From NCBI GenBank assembly GCA_013153105.1, contig JAADFC010000062.1, positions 1-10,405 on the forward strand: a stretch of DNA of 10,405 bases, read 5' to 3'. This DNA is from Thermoproteota archaeon (GTDB lineage: Archaea > Thermoproteota > Thermoprotei_A > Sulfolobales > Pyrodictiaceae). The notes under the pieces were generated by a model that searched no databases, was not told where the DNA came from, and was given only the letters and a program-made list of their open reading frames with translations. The position numbers were made by a program, and so were the translations under genes. How positions within the stretch are numbered: position 1 is the first letter of the stretch; the number at the start of each line of letters is the position of its first letter. Below, in pieces: positions 1 to 5,069 of the stretch.

Positions 1-803
1 GGCCCAACGCCTCCACCTTCGACGAGGTGCTGAGCGCCCTCCGGGGGCTAGTGGCGTCGGGGGTCCGTGTCGAGTGGTACGACCATCACCGCTGGGAGGA
101 GGCTTGGGTGAAGAGCCTCGCCGAGGCCGGCGTTAGGGTTCACGTGGACGTCACCACCTGCGCGGCGGGGGTTGTGGCGCGCTACGCTCCTGGGGAGCTT
201 GAGGCCGAGCCCGACGAGTTCGTTGCGAGGCTCGTCTCGGCCACGTGTGCCGCCGACCTCTGGAGGTGGGACGATCCTCTCGCTGGGAGGCTCTACCGTG
301 TTGTGGACCGCTATAAGGGGCCGCGCGGCGATGAGTGGAAGCGTAAGCTGATACGGGGCTTCTACGAGGGCAGCCTCTGGTGGCCCGACCTCGACGAGGC
401 GCTCGAGGAGTATCTCCGGCTCGAGTTCAAGGGTTTCCTTGACGCGGAGCGGAACGTTATGGTGAGAGAGTTCGGTGGATGCAGGGTAGTGTTTGTGCTT
501 AAGAGGCCGGGGCCGCCGAACGCGAGCATCCTCGGCAACTCTCTGCTCTCCCGCTACCAGGCTGATGTAGCTGTGATAGTGAGAAGGCGTGGGCGCGGGA
601 TGAGCCTGCGCTCGCGAGAGGTGAATGTTAGGGAGATAGCCTATGCTCTAGGCGGCGGCGGGCACCCAAGGGCTGCCGGCGCCCCCCTGAAGCTGCCGCT
701 GCTCTACCGGCTCGCCTCCATAGTCTACCCGCGCATCCGGCTGCGCTACGCCGCCCGCCTCATAGAGGATGCGTTGAAGAGGCTTGGAGGCTGCCCGAGG
801 TAG
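1..803 (+). CDS. DHH/DHHA1-family phosphoesterase, 5'-truncated by the window edge
   Basis: The frame is open from base 3 with no stop or clear start, so the N-terminus lies outside the window. The visible part begins PNASTFDE, then reaches the DHH motif (DHHRW, codons at 81-95). A DHHA1-type C-terminal domain follows, with the signature GGGGHPRAAG at about 651-680. DHH proteins use the DHH histidines and N-terminal aspartates to bind two Mn ions and cleave phosphodiesters (RecJ, nanoRNases, c-di-NMP phosphodiesterases). The missing part should carry the first metal-binding Asp motif. GTG at 27 opens the frame but sits just before the DHH motif, too late to be the true start. The DUF429 gene starts 8 bases after this stop on the same strand, so the two are probably co-transcribed. 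The family is secure, but substrate (nanoRNA, ssDNA or cyclic dinucleotide) cannot be read from the sequence. Confidence 0.88.
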   Translation, partial: PNASTFDEVLSALRGLVASGVRVEWYDHHRWEEAWVKSLAEAGVRVHVDVTTCAAGVVARYAPGELEAEPDEFVARLVSATCAADLWRWDDPLAGRLYRVVDRYKGPRGDEWKRKLIRGFYEGSLWWPDLDEALEEYLRLEFKGFLDAERNVMVREFGGCRVVFVLKRPGPPNASILGNSLLSRYQADVAVIVRRRGRGMSLRSREVNVREIAYALGGGGHPRAAGAPLKLPLLYRLASIVYPRIRLRYAARLIEDALKRLGGCPR

Positions 804-811
804 CCACGGCC

Positions 812-1381
812 GTGTTCGCGGGCGTCGACCTTGCGGCCTCCCCTCGGGGGGTCAGCGGGGTCGTCGTGCTCGAACAGGGGCGTGGCGGGGCTGCGAGGCT
901 CCTGGCCTGCGCCGAGGCGCGGTTCAGCGACGAGGAGCTGCTCGAGCTGCTAACCCTCCACGGGCCGCCTGCTGCTGTGGTCTTCGACGCCCCGCTCTGG
1001 GGCGGCGAGGCTGTGGATGGGTTCCGGCCCGTGGAGAGGCTTGTGCTCCGCCTGGGCGGCCGGCTTCTCCCTCTCAAACTGGCGTCCATGAGGGCGCTCG
1101 CCCGTAGGGGCTTGCGGCTGGCGGCCCGGGTGAAGGTGTTCAGCGAGGTTTTCGAGACTCATCCTCGAAGCTTCCTCCGGATAGGGGGCTGCGGCGTCGA
1201 CGCTGTAGCCCGCCGGCTGGGCGTTGATGCAGCTGCTCTGCGGGGCTGCGGCCGACACTCGCTCGACGCTTTCGCCGCCGCTGCCGCCGCCGCGCTGCTG
1301 AGGTCTGGCCTCGTGTACGTCCTGGCGGGGGAGAGGTTCGGGTTTCTGGTTCCACTGCGCGGCCTCTGCACGAGGCTTTAA
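812..1381 (+). CDS. DUF429 family protein, predicted RNase-H-fold nuclease
   Basis: This 189-residue protein starts at GTG 812, with GAGGT at 797-801 as a Shine-Dalgarno (SD) site 10 bases upstream. It shows the DUF429 pattern of an RNase-H-like fold: an N-terminal strand with Asp (FAGVDLA, D6), a central strand with VVFDAPL (D59), ETHPRSFLRI (E115, H117) and a C-terminal SLDAFAAAAAAALL helix (D152). The spaced acidic residues could form a metal site like that of RNase H folds, but no enzyme activity is firmly established for the family. No signal peptide or membrane segment is visible, so it is probably cytosolic. It follows the DHH phosphoesterase gene by 8 bases, so a role in nucleic-acid turnover is a reasonable inference. 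The family call is good and the function is open. Confidence 0.75.
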   Translation: MFAGVDLAASPRGVSGVVVLEQGRGGAARLLACAEARFSDEELLELLTLHGPPAAVVFDAPLWGGEAVDGFRPVERLVLRLGGRLLPLKLASMRALARRGLRLAARVKVFSEVFETHPRSFLRIGGCGVDAVARRLGVDAAALRGCGRHSLDAFAAAAAAALLRSGLVYVLAGERFGFLVPLRGLCTRL

Positions 1382-1411
1382 CGCGCGTGAAAGCTGCTGC
1401 TTTGGAGCGCC

Positions 1412-1425
1412 GGAAACCTATAAAG
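1412..1425 (+). promoter_or_regulatory. BRE/TATA promoter of the ferredoxin gene
   Basis: The sequence ggaaa (1412-1416) followed by cctataaag (1417-1425) is an archaeal BRE plus TATA box in otherwise GC-rich DNA. Initiation 25-28 bases downstream falls near 1447-1452, only a few bases before the GTG at 1455. The ferredoxin mRNA should therefore be leaderless or nearly so, which fits the absence of an SD site. Confidence 0.7.
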
Positions 1426-1454
1426 TTCATAGCCTAGACCCGCCACGGCCCACG

Positions 1455-1709
1455 GTGAGCACCTTGGCGGGCAAGATAAAGGTCTGGATTGACAGGGACC
1501 AGTGCATAGCCGACATGATATGTGTGAGCCTCTGCCCCGACGTGTTCGAGATGAGCGAGGAGGACGGGAAGAGCCAGATAGTAGCCAAGTGGCGCATCGA
1601 CAACGACCCCAGCCAGGGCATAGTCCCCGCCGACCTCAAGGACTGTGTGCAGGCCGCCGCTGAGGCCTGCCCCGTCAACATAATACACTTCGAGGAGATA
1701 AACGAGTAA
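1455..1709 (+). CDS. Single-cluster [4Fe-4S] ferredoxin with an Asp ligand, Pyrococcus type
   Basis: This 84-residue acidic electron carrier has the motif C17-x2-D20-x2-C23-x3-C27-P and a late C72-P. That matches Pyrococcus furiosus ferredoxin, where C11, D14, C17 and C56 bind the cluster and C21-C48 form a disulfide. By alignment C17, D20, C23 and C72 are the ligands here, and C27 and C64 could form the disulfide. The C64-C72 spacing of 8 is identical to C48-C56, while the C27-C64 stretch is 10 residues longer than in Pyrococcus. An Asp ligand allows easy [3Fe-4S]/[4Fe-4S] interconversion. In hyperthermophiles such proteins accept electrons from pyruvate and aldehyde oxidoreductases in the cytoplasm. 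The GTG start at 1455 fits a strong TATA box at 1417. The gene stands alone, with a terminator after it. Confidence 0.93.
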   Translation: MSTLAGKIKVWIDRDQCIADMICVSLCPDVFEMSEEDGKSQIVAKWRIDNDPSQGIVPADLKDCVQAAAEACPVNIIHFEEINE

Positions 1710-1729
1710 CCCCGGGCTCCTCTAGGGGA

Positions 1730-1747
1730 GGGGCTAGCCCCGTTTTT
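1730..1747 (+). terminator. Terminator of the ferredoxin gene
   Basis: A perfect 12-base palindrome, ggggctagcccc (1730-1741), is followed by g and five T (1743-1747), 20 bases after the ferredoxin stop. Archaeal termination relies mainly on the T tract. The palindrome contains the stop codon (1734-1736) of the convergent minus-strand gene, so both transcripts end within a few bases of each other. Confidence 0.55.
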
Positions 1748-2480
1748 GGCCGCGGGCGTCCCCGCCCGCCTCCTCGCCTTCGTCCCAGGGCGTGTTGAGC
1801 ACAGCGTATATCTCGCGTGCCCTCTTCTCCCCTATACCCTCGACTTCCATCAGCTCGCTCACCGAGGCGTTGGCTAGCCTGCGGAGGGTGCGGAACCGCG
1901 CGAGTAGACGCCGGGCCAGCACGGGGCCCGCGAGGCCCTCGGCAACGTAGAGTATCCGCTCCCGCAGCCCCGGAGGCTTCTTCTCCACGCGGAGGCGCAG
2001 AATCCGCTTCTCATCAGCGCGCCCCAGGCTCTTCGCCTTGGCGGCGAGCCACTCCACGGTAGCCCTCTTGCTGTGCGAGGGGAGGACTGGTATGCCCCAG
2101 TCTAGTATGAGCTCGTCGAGCACCCTGAGCACCGAGGAGAGCCTCCAGCGGGTACGCTTCTCCACTACGCCAAGCCAGCCCTCGAGCACTATCACAACCT
2201 TCACGCCCTCCGTCTCAGCCGCCTGGCGGAGGCGGCGCGCCTGGTCCCAGACGCGGTTATCCCGTATACTGTTGAGGAAGTCCGTCACAGTCTTACGCTC
2301 GACAAGCACCGCCCTCGACGGCTGCGGCGCTGGAAGGTAGTAGTCGCCCGCGCTGAGCTCGAGAACCGCCACCCGGAGCCCGCGGCGCTTCAGCTCCTCG
2401 ACTACATCCTGGTTCTTCGAGGCCTCCCTACTGTCGACAACTATGTCCACCGGGGCGAGCAGACGCTCGGAGACTATCAA
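1734..2480 (-). CDS. xpf: Archaeal XPF-like structure-specific endonuclease (ERCC4 + HhH)
   Basis: The 248-residue product has an N-terminal ERCC4 nuclease domain: VDSREASKNQD (D16, E19), AGDYYLP (G45-D46) and VERKTVTDFLNSIRD, the GDxnERKx3D catalytic signature at 45-67. It ends in tandem helix-hairpin-helix repeats (about 183-227, second hairpin EGIGEKRAREIY). This is the short crenarchaeal form without the helicase domain of the euryarchaeal Hef protein. It cuts 3' flaps, nicked forks and branched DNA, and crenarchaeal enzymes are activated by PCNA. The start is TTG 2480, with ggtga a few bases upstream. A GTG at codon 11 (2448-2450) is an alternative. The tail after residue 230 is acidic, then Gly/Arg/Lys-rich, and I see no PCNA-binding box there. 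It is convergent with the ferredoxin gene. Confidence 0.9.
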   Translation of the reverse strand: MIVSERLLAPVDIVVDSREASKNQDVVEELKRRGLRVAVLELSAGDYYLPAPQPSRAVLVERKTVTDFLNSIRDNRVWDQARRLRQAAETEGVKVVIVLEGWLGVVEKRTRWRLSSVLRVLDELILDWGIPVLPSHSKRATVEWLAAKAKSLGRADEKRILRLRVEKKPPGLRERILYVAEGLAGPVLARRLLARFRTLRRLANASVSELMEVEGIGEKRAREIYAVLNTPWDEGEEAGGDARGQKRG

Positions 2481-2589
2481 GACTCACCGGCCCTCGCGCA
2501 GCCTCCGCCTCTATCCAAGGTCTTAGACCCGCACACGCCCGGGGAGAGGGAACCGGGGACTGCTCCTAACCCCTGCGGGGGCCTCGGGG

Positions 2590-3141
2590 GTGCCCGGTGC
2601 TGTGCAGCTGGCCGTCGCCGCTTACAGCGGCGAGCCTCCCCGCGGGCTGGCTGCTGAGGCTGAGGCGTTCGTCGGGGAGCTTGCGCGCCTATGCCCGCGG
2701 GCTACACTGTTCCTCGGCGGCTACCGCGGCTTGATGCGGGTTGTAGCCGATGCGGCCCTCCAGCGGGGGCTGAGGGTTGTAATGGTTATTCCGAAGGTCT
2801 ACGAGGGCGACGTGTTCCCCGGTGATGCTATAGTGGTTAGGACGGGCTTGGATGTCAGGGAGAGGAGCAGCATCCTGGTTAGGAGCGGCGAGGCGCTGGC
2901 CGTGCTGGGGGGCGGTATAGGGACGCTGTTTGAGGCGTTGATAGCATGCAGCTACGGTATACCCGTCCACCAGCTGGTCGCCGAGGAGGCGCTGCTCACG
3001 TCGAGGCTCGCGCGCTGCTTCCCCGAGGGCGTGCTTGATCCTCGTGTGGGCTGCCGTATAGCCTATCACCGCTCGGGTAGGGAGCTTGCCCAAGCCGTAT
3101 GCGGGCGTGGAAGCCGTGGAGGCGCGCAGGTACCTGGCTAG
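2590..3141 (+). CDS. LOG-like Rossmann-fold protein (TIGR00725/lysine-decarboxylase-like superfamily)
   Basis: This 183-residue protein shows the superfamily layout: an early strand with AAYSG (10-14), LGGYRGLMRVVADAALQRG (42-60, cf. the SGGxxGLM-x5-GA nucleotide-binding turn), VVMVIP (63-68), and LGGGIGTLFEALIACSYGIPV (106-126), equivalent to PGGxGTxxE. Relatives include LOG cytokinin-riboside phosphoribohydrolases, PpnN nucleosidases and uncharacterised TIGR00725 proteins, so a phosphoribohydrolase or nucleotide-binding role is plausible but unproven. The first Gly replaces the usual Pro of PGGxGT, as in many TIGR00725-like members. GTG 2590 is taken as the start. GTG 2602, preceded by ggtg, is an alternative. 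A small ccccTGCgggg hairpin lies at about 2572-2582, just upstream. The 3' end overlaps the prolidase reading frame, suggesting one transcript. Confidence 0.7.
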   Translation: MPGAVQLAVAAYSGEPPRGLAAEAEAFVGELARLCPRATLFLGGYRGLMRVVADAALQRGLRVVMVIPKVYEGDVFPGDAIVVRTGLDVRERSSILVRSGEALAVLGGGIGTLFEALIACSYGIPVHQLVAEEALLTSRLARCFPEGVLDPRVGCRIAYHRSGRELAQAVCGRGSRGGAQVPG

Positions 3142-4246
3142 GCTTGAGAGGCTCCGCAGGGAGCTTCTAGACGAGAAGCGCTGCATGCTAGTGGTGGCCG
3201 ATGAGAGCAGCGTCTTCTACCTCACCGGCTACCGGGGGGCCGGCGTCCTGGCTCTGGGCAGGGAGCGCGCCCTCCTCCTGGTGCCGGTACTGGAGTATCT
3301 CAGTGCACTCGACCAGCTGGGGGCTGAGGGGCTGCTAGGCGATGTAGAGGTCGTGGCGTATGCGCCCTACGGGCTGCCCGGCGGCCTGGTGGCGGGGGAG
3401 GCTGTTGAGGTCGTGGAGAAGCACCCTCTAGAGGCGGCCTCGTCTCTGCTGGGCTGCAGAAGCTGCGGCCTCGCCGCCTCCGCGCACAGCGTCTGGGAGG
3501 CCGCCAGGGGGAAGTGTGAGGACGTGGAGGACGTTTCCAAGCATATATCTGAGATGCGCATGGTAAAGGAGCCCTGGGAGATTGAGAGGATGAGGGCCGC
3601 CGCCGAGATAGCTGAGGCGGCGCTGGAGAAGGCTATAGAGGCGCTCCACGAGGGCGTCTCGGAGTCGGAGATAGCGGGCCTGCTATACTATGAGATGAGG
3701 AGGCTCGGCGCCGAGGACTACTCGTTCCCGCCGATAGTGGCGTTCGGGGTTAACAGCGTGTATCCCCACGCCCAGCCCTCGCACCGCAGGAGGCTGAAGA
3801 GCCACACGCCAGTACTCATAGACCTCGGGGCTAAGTACATGGGTTACTCGAGCGACATGACACGCACCCTATTCTACGGCAGCAGCTCGCCCCCCGAGTT
3901 CCGGCACGTTGCAGAGGGCGTGCTCGACGCGGTTAACGCTGCCCTCGACGTGGTGCGCGACGGCGTGGAGGCCTCCGAGGTCGACGCAGCCGCCAGGCGC
4001 GTTCTTGAAAAGTATGGTCTCTCTAAGTACTTCATACACAGCCTAGGCCACGGCATAGGCATAGACGTCCACGAGCCTCCGAGGGTTACCTTCAACAGTA
4101 AGACGGTACTGCGGGAGGGGATGGTGATTACAATAGAGCCCGGCGTCTACATACCGGGACGCTACGGCATACGGATAGAGGAGATGGTGCTAGTGTCCAG
4201 GAGGCGGGGGATAAGGCTGACAAGCTTCGAGCAAAAGCTGTGGTAG
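3086..4246 (+). CDS. pepQ: Xaa-Pro aminopeptidase/prolidase (M24B metallopeptidase)
   Basis: The 386-residue protein has an N-terminal creatinase-like domain (about 1-150, with SSVFYLTGYRGAG) and a C-terminal pita-bread catalytic domain (about 160-386). All five M24 dimetal ligands are visible: D246 (LIDLGAKYMG), D257 (SSDMTRT), H322 (HSLGHGIGIDVHE), E351 (TIEPGVY) and E365 (GIRIEEM). Substrate-pocket histidines H318 and H329 are also present. It hydrolyses the bond before proline in dipeptides or peptide N-termini in the cytosol, using Co/Mn in archaeal homologues. Length suits prolidase or aminopeptidase P, and the exact specificity is not decided here. The most upstream start is TTG 3086, giving a 56-base overlap with the preceding gene. 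GTG 3107 and GTG 3116 are alternatives and would cut the overlap to 35 or 26 bases. Confidence 0.92.
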   Translation: MPKPYAGVEAVEARRYLARLERLRRELLDEKRCMLVVADESSVFYLTGYRGAGVLALGRERALLLVPVLEYLSALDQLGAEGLLGDVEVVAYAPYGLPGGLVAGEAVEVVEKHPLEAASSLLGCRSCGLAASAHSVWEAARGKCEDVEDVSKHISEMRMVKEPWEIERMRAAAEIAEAALEKAIEALHEGVSESEIAGLLYYEMRRLGAEDYSFPPIVAFGVNSVYPHAQPSHRRRLKSHTPVLIDLGAKYMGYSSDMTRTLFYGSSSPPEFRHVAEGVLDAVNAALDVVRDGVEASEVDAAARRVLEKYGLSKYFIHSLGHGIGIDVHEPPRVTFNSKTVLREGMVITIEPGVYIPGRYGIRIEEMVLVSRRRGIRLTSFEQKLW

Positions 4247-4256
4247 AGCCTGGCAC

Positions 4257-4355
4257 GGGGCCGCCCCGCCCCCCAGGGGCGGTGACGTGTACAGCCGAGG
4301 CCGACCCGGGTGAGGATCAACACCTAGGCTGAGGCCCTCGGGGCGGGGCGGCCTC
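4257..4355. repeat. Long GC inverted repeat enclosing a C/D-box sRNA candidate
   Basis: The sequence ggccgccccgcccc at 4259-4272 is the exact reverse complement of ggggcggggcggcc at 4340-4353. One G-T pair (4258/4354) and one G-C pair (4257/4355) extend it to 16 pairs. After a short internal loop, ggggc (4276-4280) can pair with gccct (4334-4338). The roughly 50-nt interior carries C, D', C' and D boxes. No transposase or other mobile-element mark accompanies it. Confidence 0.85.
4276..4338 (+). ncRNA. Candidate C/D-box guide sRNA (prolidase-rpl38e spacer)
   Basis: The boxes have archaeal spacing: C-like GTGACGT (4282-4288), a 12-nt guide (4289-4300), D' CCGA (4301-4304), a 5-nt spacer, C' GTGAGGA (4310-4316), a 12-nt guide tcaacacctagg (4317-4328), and D CTGA (4329-4332). 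The flanks pair as a terminal stem. The variants fit kink-turn rules: UGA and GA are kept for the tandem G-A pairs. G5 and G6 of C' can pair with the two C of D' CCGA, which replaces the usual U-U. By the +5 rule, the D guide would direct methylation of the G paired with c4324, and the D' guide the G paired with c4296. The D guide complements a conserved crenarchaeal 16S segment as I remember it. No target was recognised for the D' guide. No clear own promoter is visible, so it may be processed from the prolidase transcript. Confidence 0.6.
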
Positions 4356-4358
4356 AAT

Positions 4359-4368
4359 ACTTAATTAA
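4359..4368 (+). promoter_or_regulatory. TATA box of rpl38e
   Basis: The AT-only run ttaattaa inside acttaattaa lies directly after the right arm of the GC inverted repeat. Initiation about 26 bases downstream is expected near 4390. That is beyond the upstream GTG at 4374 and leaves a leader of about 20 bases before ATG 4410, which supports 4410 as the start. Confidence 0.65.
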
Positions 4369-4409
4369 CGCCGGTGGCCGGGGCCTCGATGCTCCGCTGG
4401 GGGGTCTGG

Positions 4410-4676
4410 ATGCCGGCCGAGCTTAGGACTCGCGAGGAGTTCCTCGCGGTGCTGGACCGGGCGAGCGAGTGCAGGGTCAAGCTTGGGTACCGGAGGAAGG
4501 AGACCGAGGAGGGCCGGCGGCGTGTTAGGGTTCTCAAGGTCAAGGCTAGGACTCCAAGTCGTCTCTATACACTAGTGTTTGAGGATATTGATGCAGGCAT
4601 CGAGTTCGTGAGGTCTATCCGTGACAAGTGTAGGAAGCTCGTGGTCCTGGATAAGGAGTTGGAGGGCAGGATTTAG
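4410..4676 (+). CDS. rpl38e: Large ribosomal subunit protein eL38
   Basis: From ATG 4410 the product is 88 residues and begins MPAELRTREEFLAVLDRASE, the usual L38e N-terminus. It continues with a basic core and LKVKARTPSRLYTLVFEDID, matching the family's KVKxRxxRxLYTLVxxD pattern. L38e is a small 60S-type protein present in eukaryotes and mainly in Crenarchaeota and relatives. The frame is open from GTG 4374, which would add 12 residues. A TATA box at 4359-4368 puts the RNA start near 4390, and a G-rich SD (tggggggt) precedes ATG 4410, so the shorter form is chosen. A roughly 8-residue basic insertion (YRRKETEEGRRR) makes it somewhat longer than typical. The gene has its own promoter and lies between an sRNA candidate and tRNA-Pro. 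Confidence 0.82.
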   Translation: MPAELRTREEFLAVLDRASECRVKLGYRRKETEEGRRRVRVLKVKARTPSRLYTLVFEDIDAGIEFVRSIRDKCRKLVVLDKELEGRI

Positions 4677-4702
4677 CCCGGCTGGAGGGGCTGGTCGGGT
4701 AA

Positions 4703-4711
4703 GGCTTATAG
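4703..4711 (+). promoter_or_regulatory. TATA box of the tRNA-Pro transcript
   Basis: The sequence ggcttatag is the only AT-rich hexamer between rpl38e and the tRNA. Initiation would be near 4733, giving a 5' leader of about 35-40 bases for RNase P to remove before G1 at 4772. Confidence 0.5.
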
Positions 4712-4804
4712 CGGCTCTCCCGGCTGGGCCCCTTCCTCTTCACGGGGCGCGGGCCCAGGGACACGGTGGGTGGGCCCGTCGTCTAGCTTGGTAGGATGCG
4801 GGGT

Positions 4805-4842
4805 ACGCGTCTGGCCCGGCGCGGCCGGGCCGCGCGCCCGAC
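4805..4842 (+). other. tRNA-Pro intron 1, non-canonical position 32/33 (38 nt)
   Basis: A bulge-helix-bulge motif is visible. Central helix cggg (4799-4802)/cccg (4837-4840) is flanked by 3-nt bulges gta (4803-4805) and act (4841-4843), each cut after its second base. The inner stem is cgcg/cgcg (4806-4809/4833-4836), then ggcccggc/gccgggcc (4813-4820/4824-4831) with a gcg loop. The outer helix is weak before splicing. Such 32/33 introns require the broad-specificity crenarchaeal splicing endonuclease. Confidence 0.85.
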
Positions 4843-4847
4843 TCGGG

Positions 4848-4876
4848 ACCAAGGCCCCACGGGGGCCTGGCGAGAG
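4848..4876 (+). other. tRNA-Pro intron 2, canonical position 37/38 (29 nt)
   Basis: Central helix ctcg (4842-4845)/cgag (4871-4874) has bulges gga (4846-4848) and aga (4875-4877). The inner stem is cc/gg plus aggcccc/ggggcct (4852-4858/4862-4868) closed by an acg loop. The outer helix is the anticodon stem cgggg/ccccg, which forms only after intron 1 is removed. Intron 1 removal swaps c4842 for u4804, which still wobbles with g4874. This suggests ordered splicing, intron 1 first. Confidence 0.87.
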
Positions 4877-4934
4877 ACCCCGTGGCCCCGGGTTCAAATC
4901 CCGGCGGGCCCACCACCCTACTCTTCTACTGTTT

Positions 4935-5002
4935 CACGCCGGTGAAGAGGGCCTTAATCTCTGAAGGCTGGCTGTGATGAGGGACGTCCTTTCCGAGGCT
5001 TG
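4935..5002 (+). ncRNA. Candidate C/D-box guide sRNA between tRNA-Pro and metE
   Basis: The order is C GTGAAGA (4942-4948), 12-nt guide gggccttaatct (4949-4960), D' CTGA (4961-4964), 9-nt spacer, C' GTGATGA (4974-4980), 12-nt guide gggacgtccttt (4981-4992), D CCGA (4993-4996). The inner C'/D' pair matches consensus exactly. Both guides have the same 12-nt length as in the sRNA candidate at 4276. The flanks cacgcc (4935-4940) and ggcttg (4997-5002) pair at five of six positions. I did not recognise the targets (reverse complements AGAUUAAGGCCC and AAAGGACGUCCC). It starts about 20 bases after the tRNA CCA with no obvious own TATA box, so it may be processed from the tRNA transcript. A T-rich tract in between is an argument against that. 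It overlaps the in-frame upstream extension of the metE gene, which is probably untranslated. Confidence 0.6.
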
Positions 5003-5069
5003 TTGGCCTCGGGTGGAAAACGCTTTTGCTTCCTCGGCCTGCGCCGCGGCTTCTCCTTGGGGTGCTGGC

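Larger units (their letters stand above)
4772..4915 (+). tRNA. tRNA-Pro(CGG) with two introns and encoded CCA
   Basis: The acceptor gggcccg (4772-4778) pairs with cgggccc (4905-4911), then A73 and encoded CCA (4913-4915). U8, D stem gtct/ggat (4781-4784/4794-4797), G18G19 (4790-4791), G26 (4798), anticodon stem cgggg/ccccg (4799-4803/4878-4882), T stem ccggg/cccgg (4888-4892/4900-4904) and T loop ttcaaat (4893-4899) are all present. Removing 4805-4842 and 4848-4876 leaves the loop UUCGGGA. Its anticodon CGG (4844-4846) decodes CCG, with G37 as usual in tRNA-Pro. The mature RNA is 74 nt plus CCA. G35, G36, A73 and the body agree with proline identity. G15-C48 also fits. G26 is the site of the Trm1 encoded downstream. 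A pyrimidine-rich tract (4919-4933) follows. Confidence 0.93.

Noticed and set aside
2481..2589. Hidden RNA gene or strong promoter between XPF and the LOG-like gene
   Set aside because: Only a small ccccTGCgggg hairpin and weak AT patches are present; there are no C/D boxes or tRNA elements.
4257..4355. Inverted repeat as ends of a small transposable element
   Set aside because: The arms are extremely GC-biased, no target duplication is evident, and the interior fits a guide RNA.
4374..4409. 12-residue N-terminal extension of L38e from GTG 4374
   Set aside because: The TATA box at 4359-4368 would start the RNA downstream of this codon, and homology begins at ATG 4410.
4974..5069. N-terminal 32-residue extension of MetE from GTG 4974
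   Set aside because: It has no family similarity, covers the sRNA boxes, and a much better SD precedes TTG 5070.
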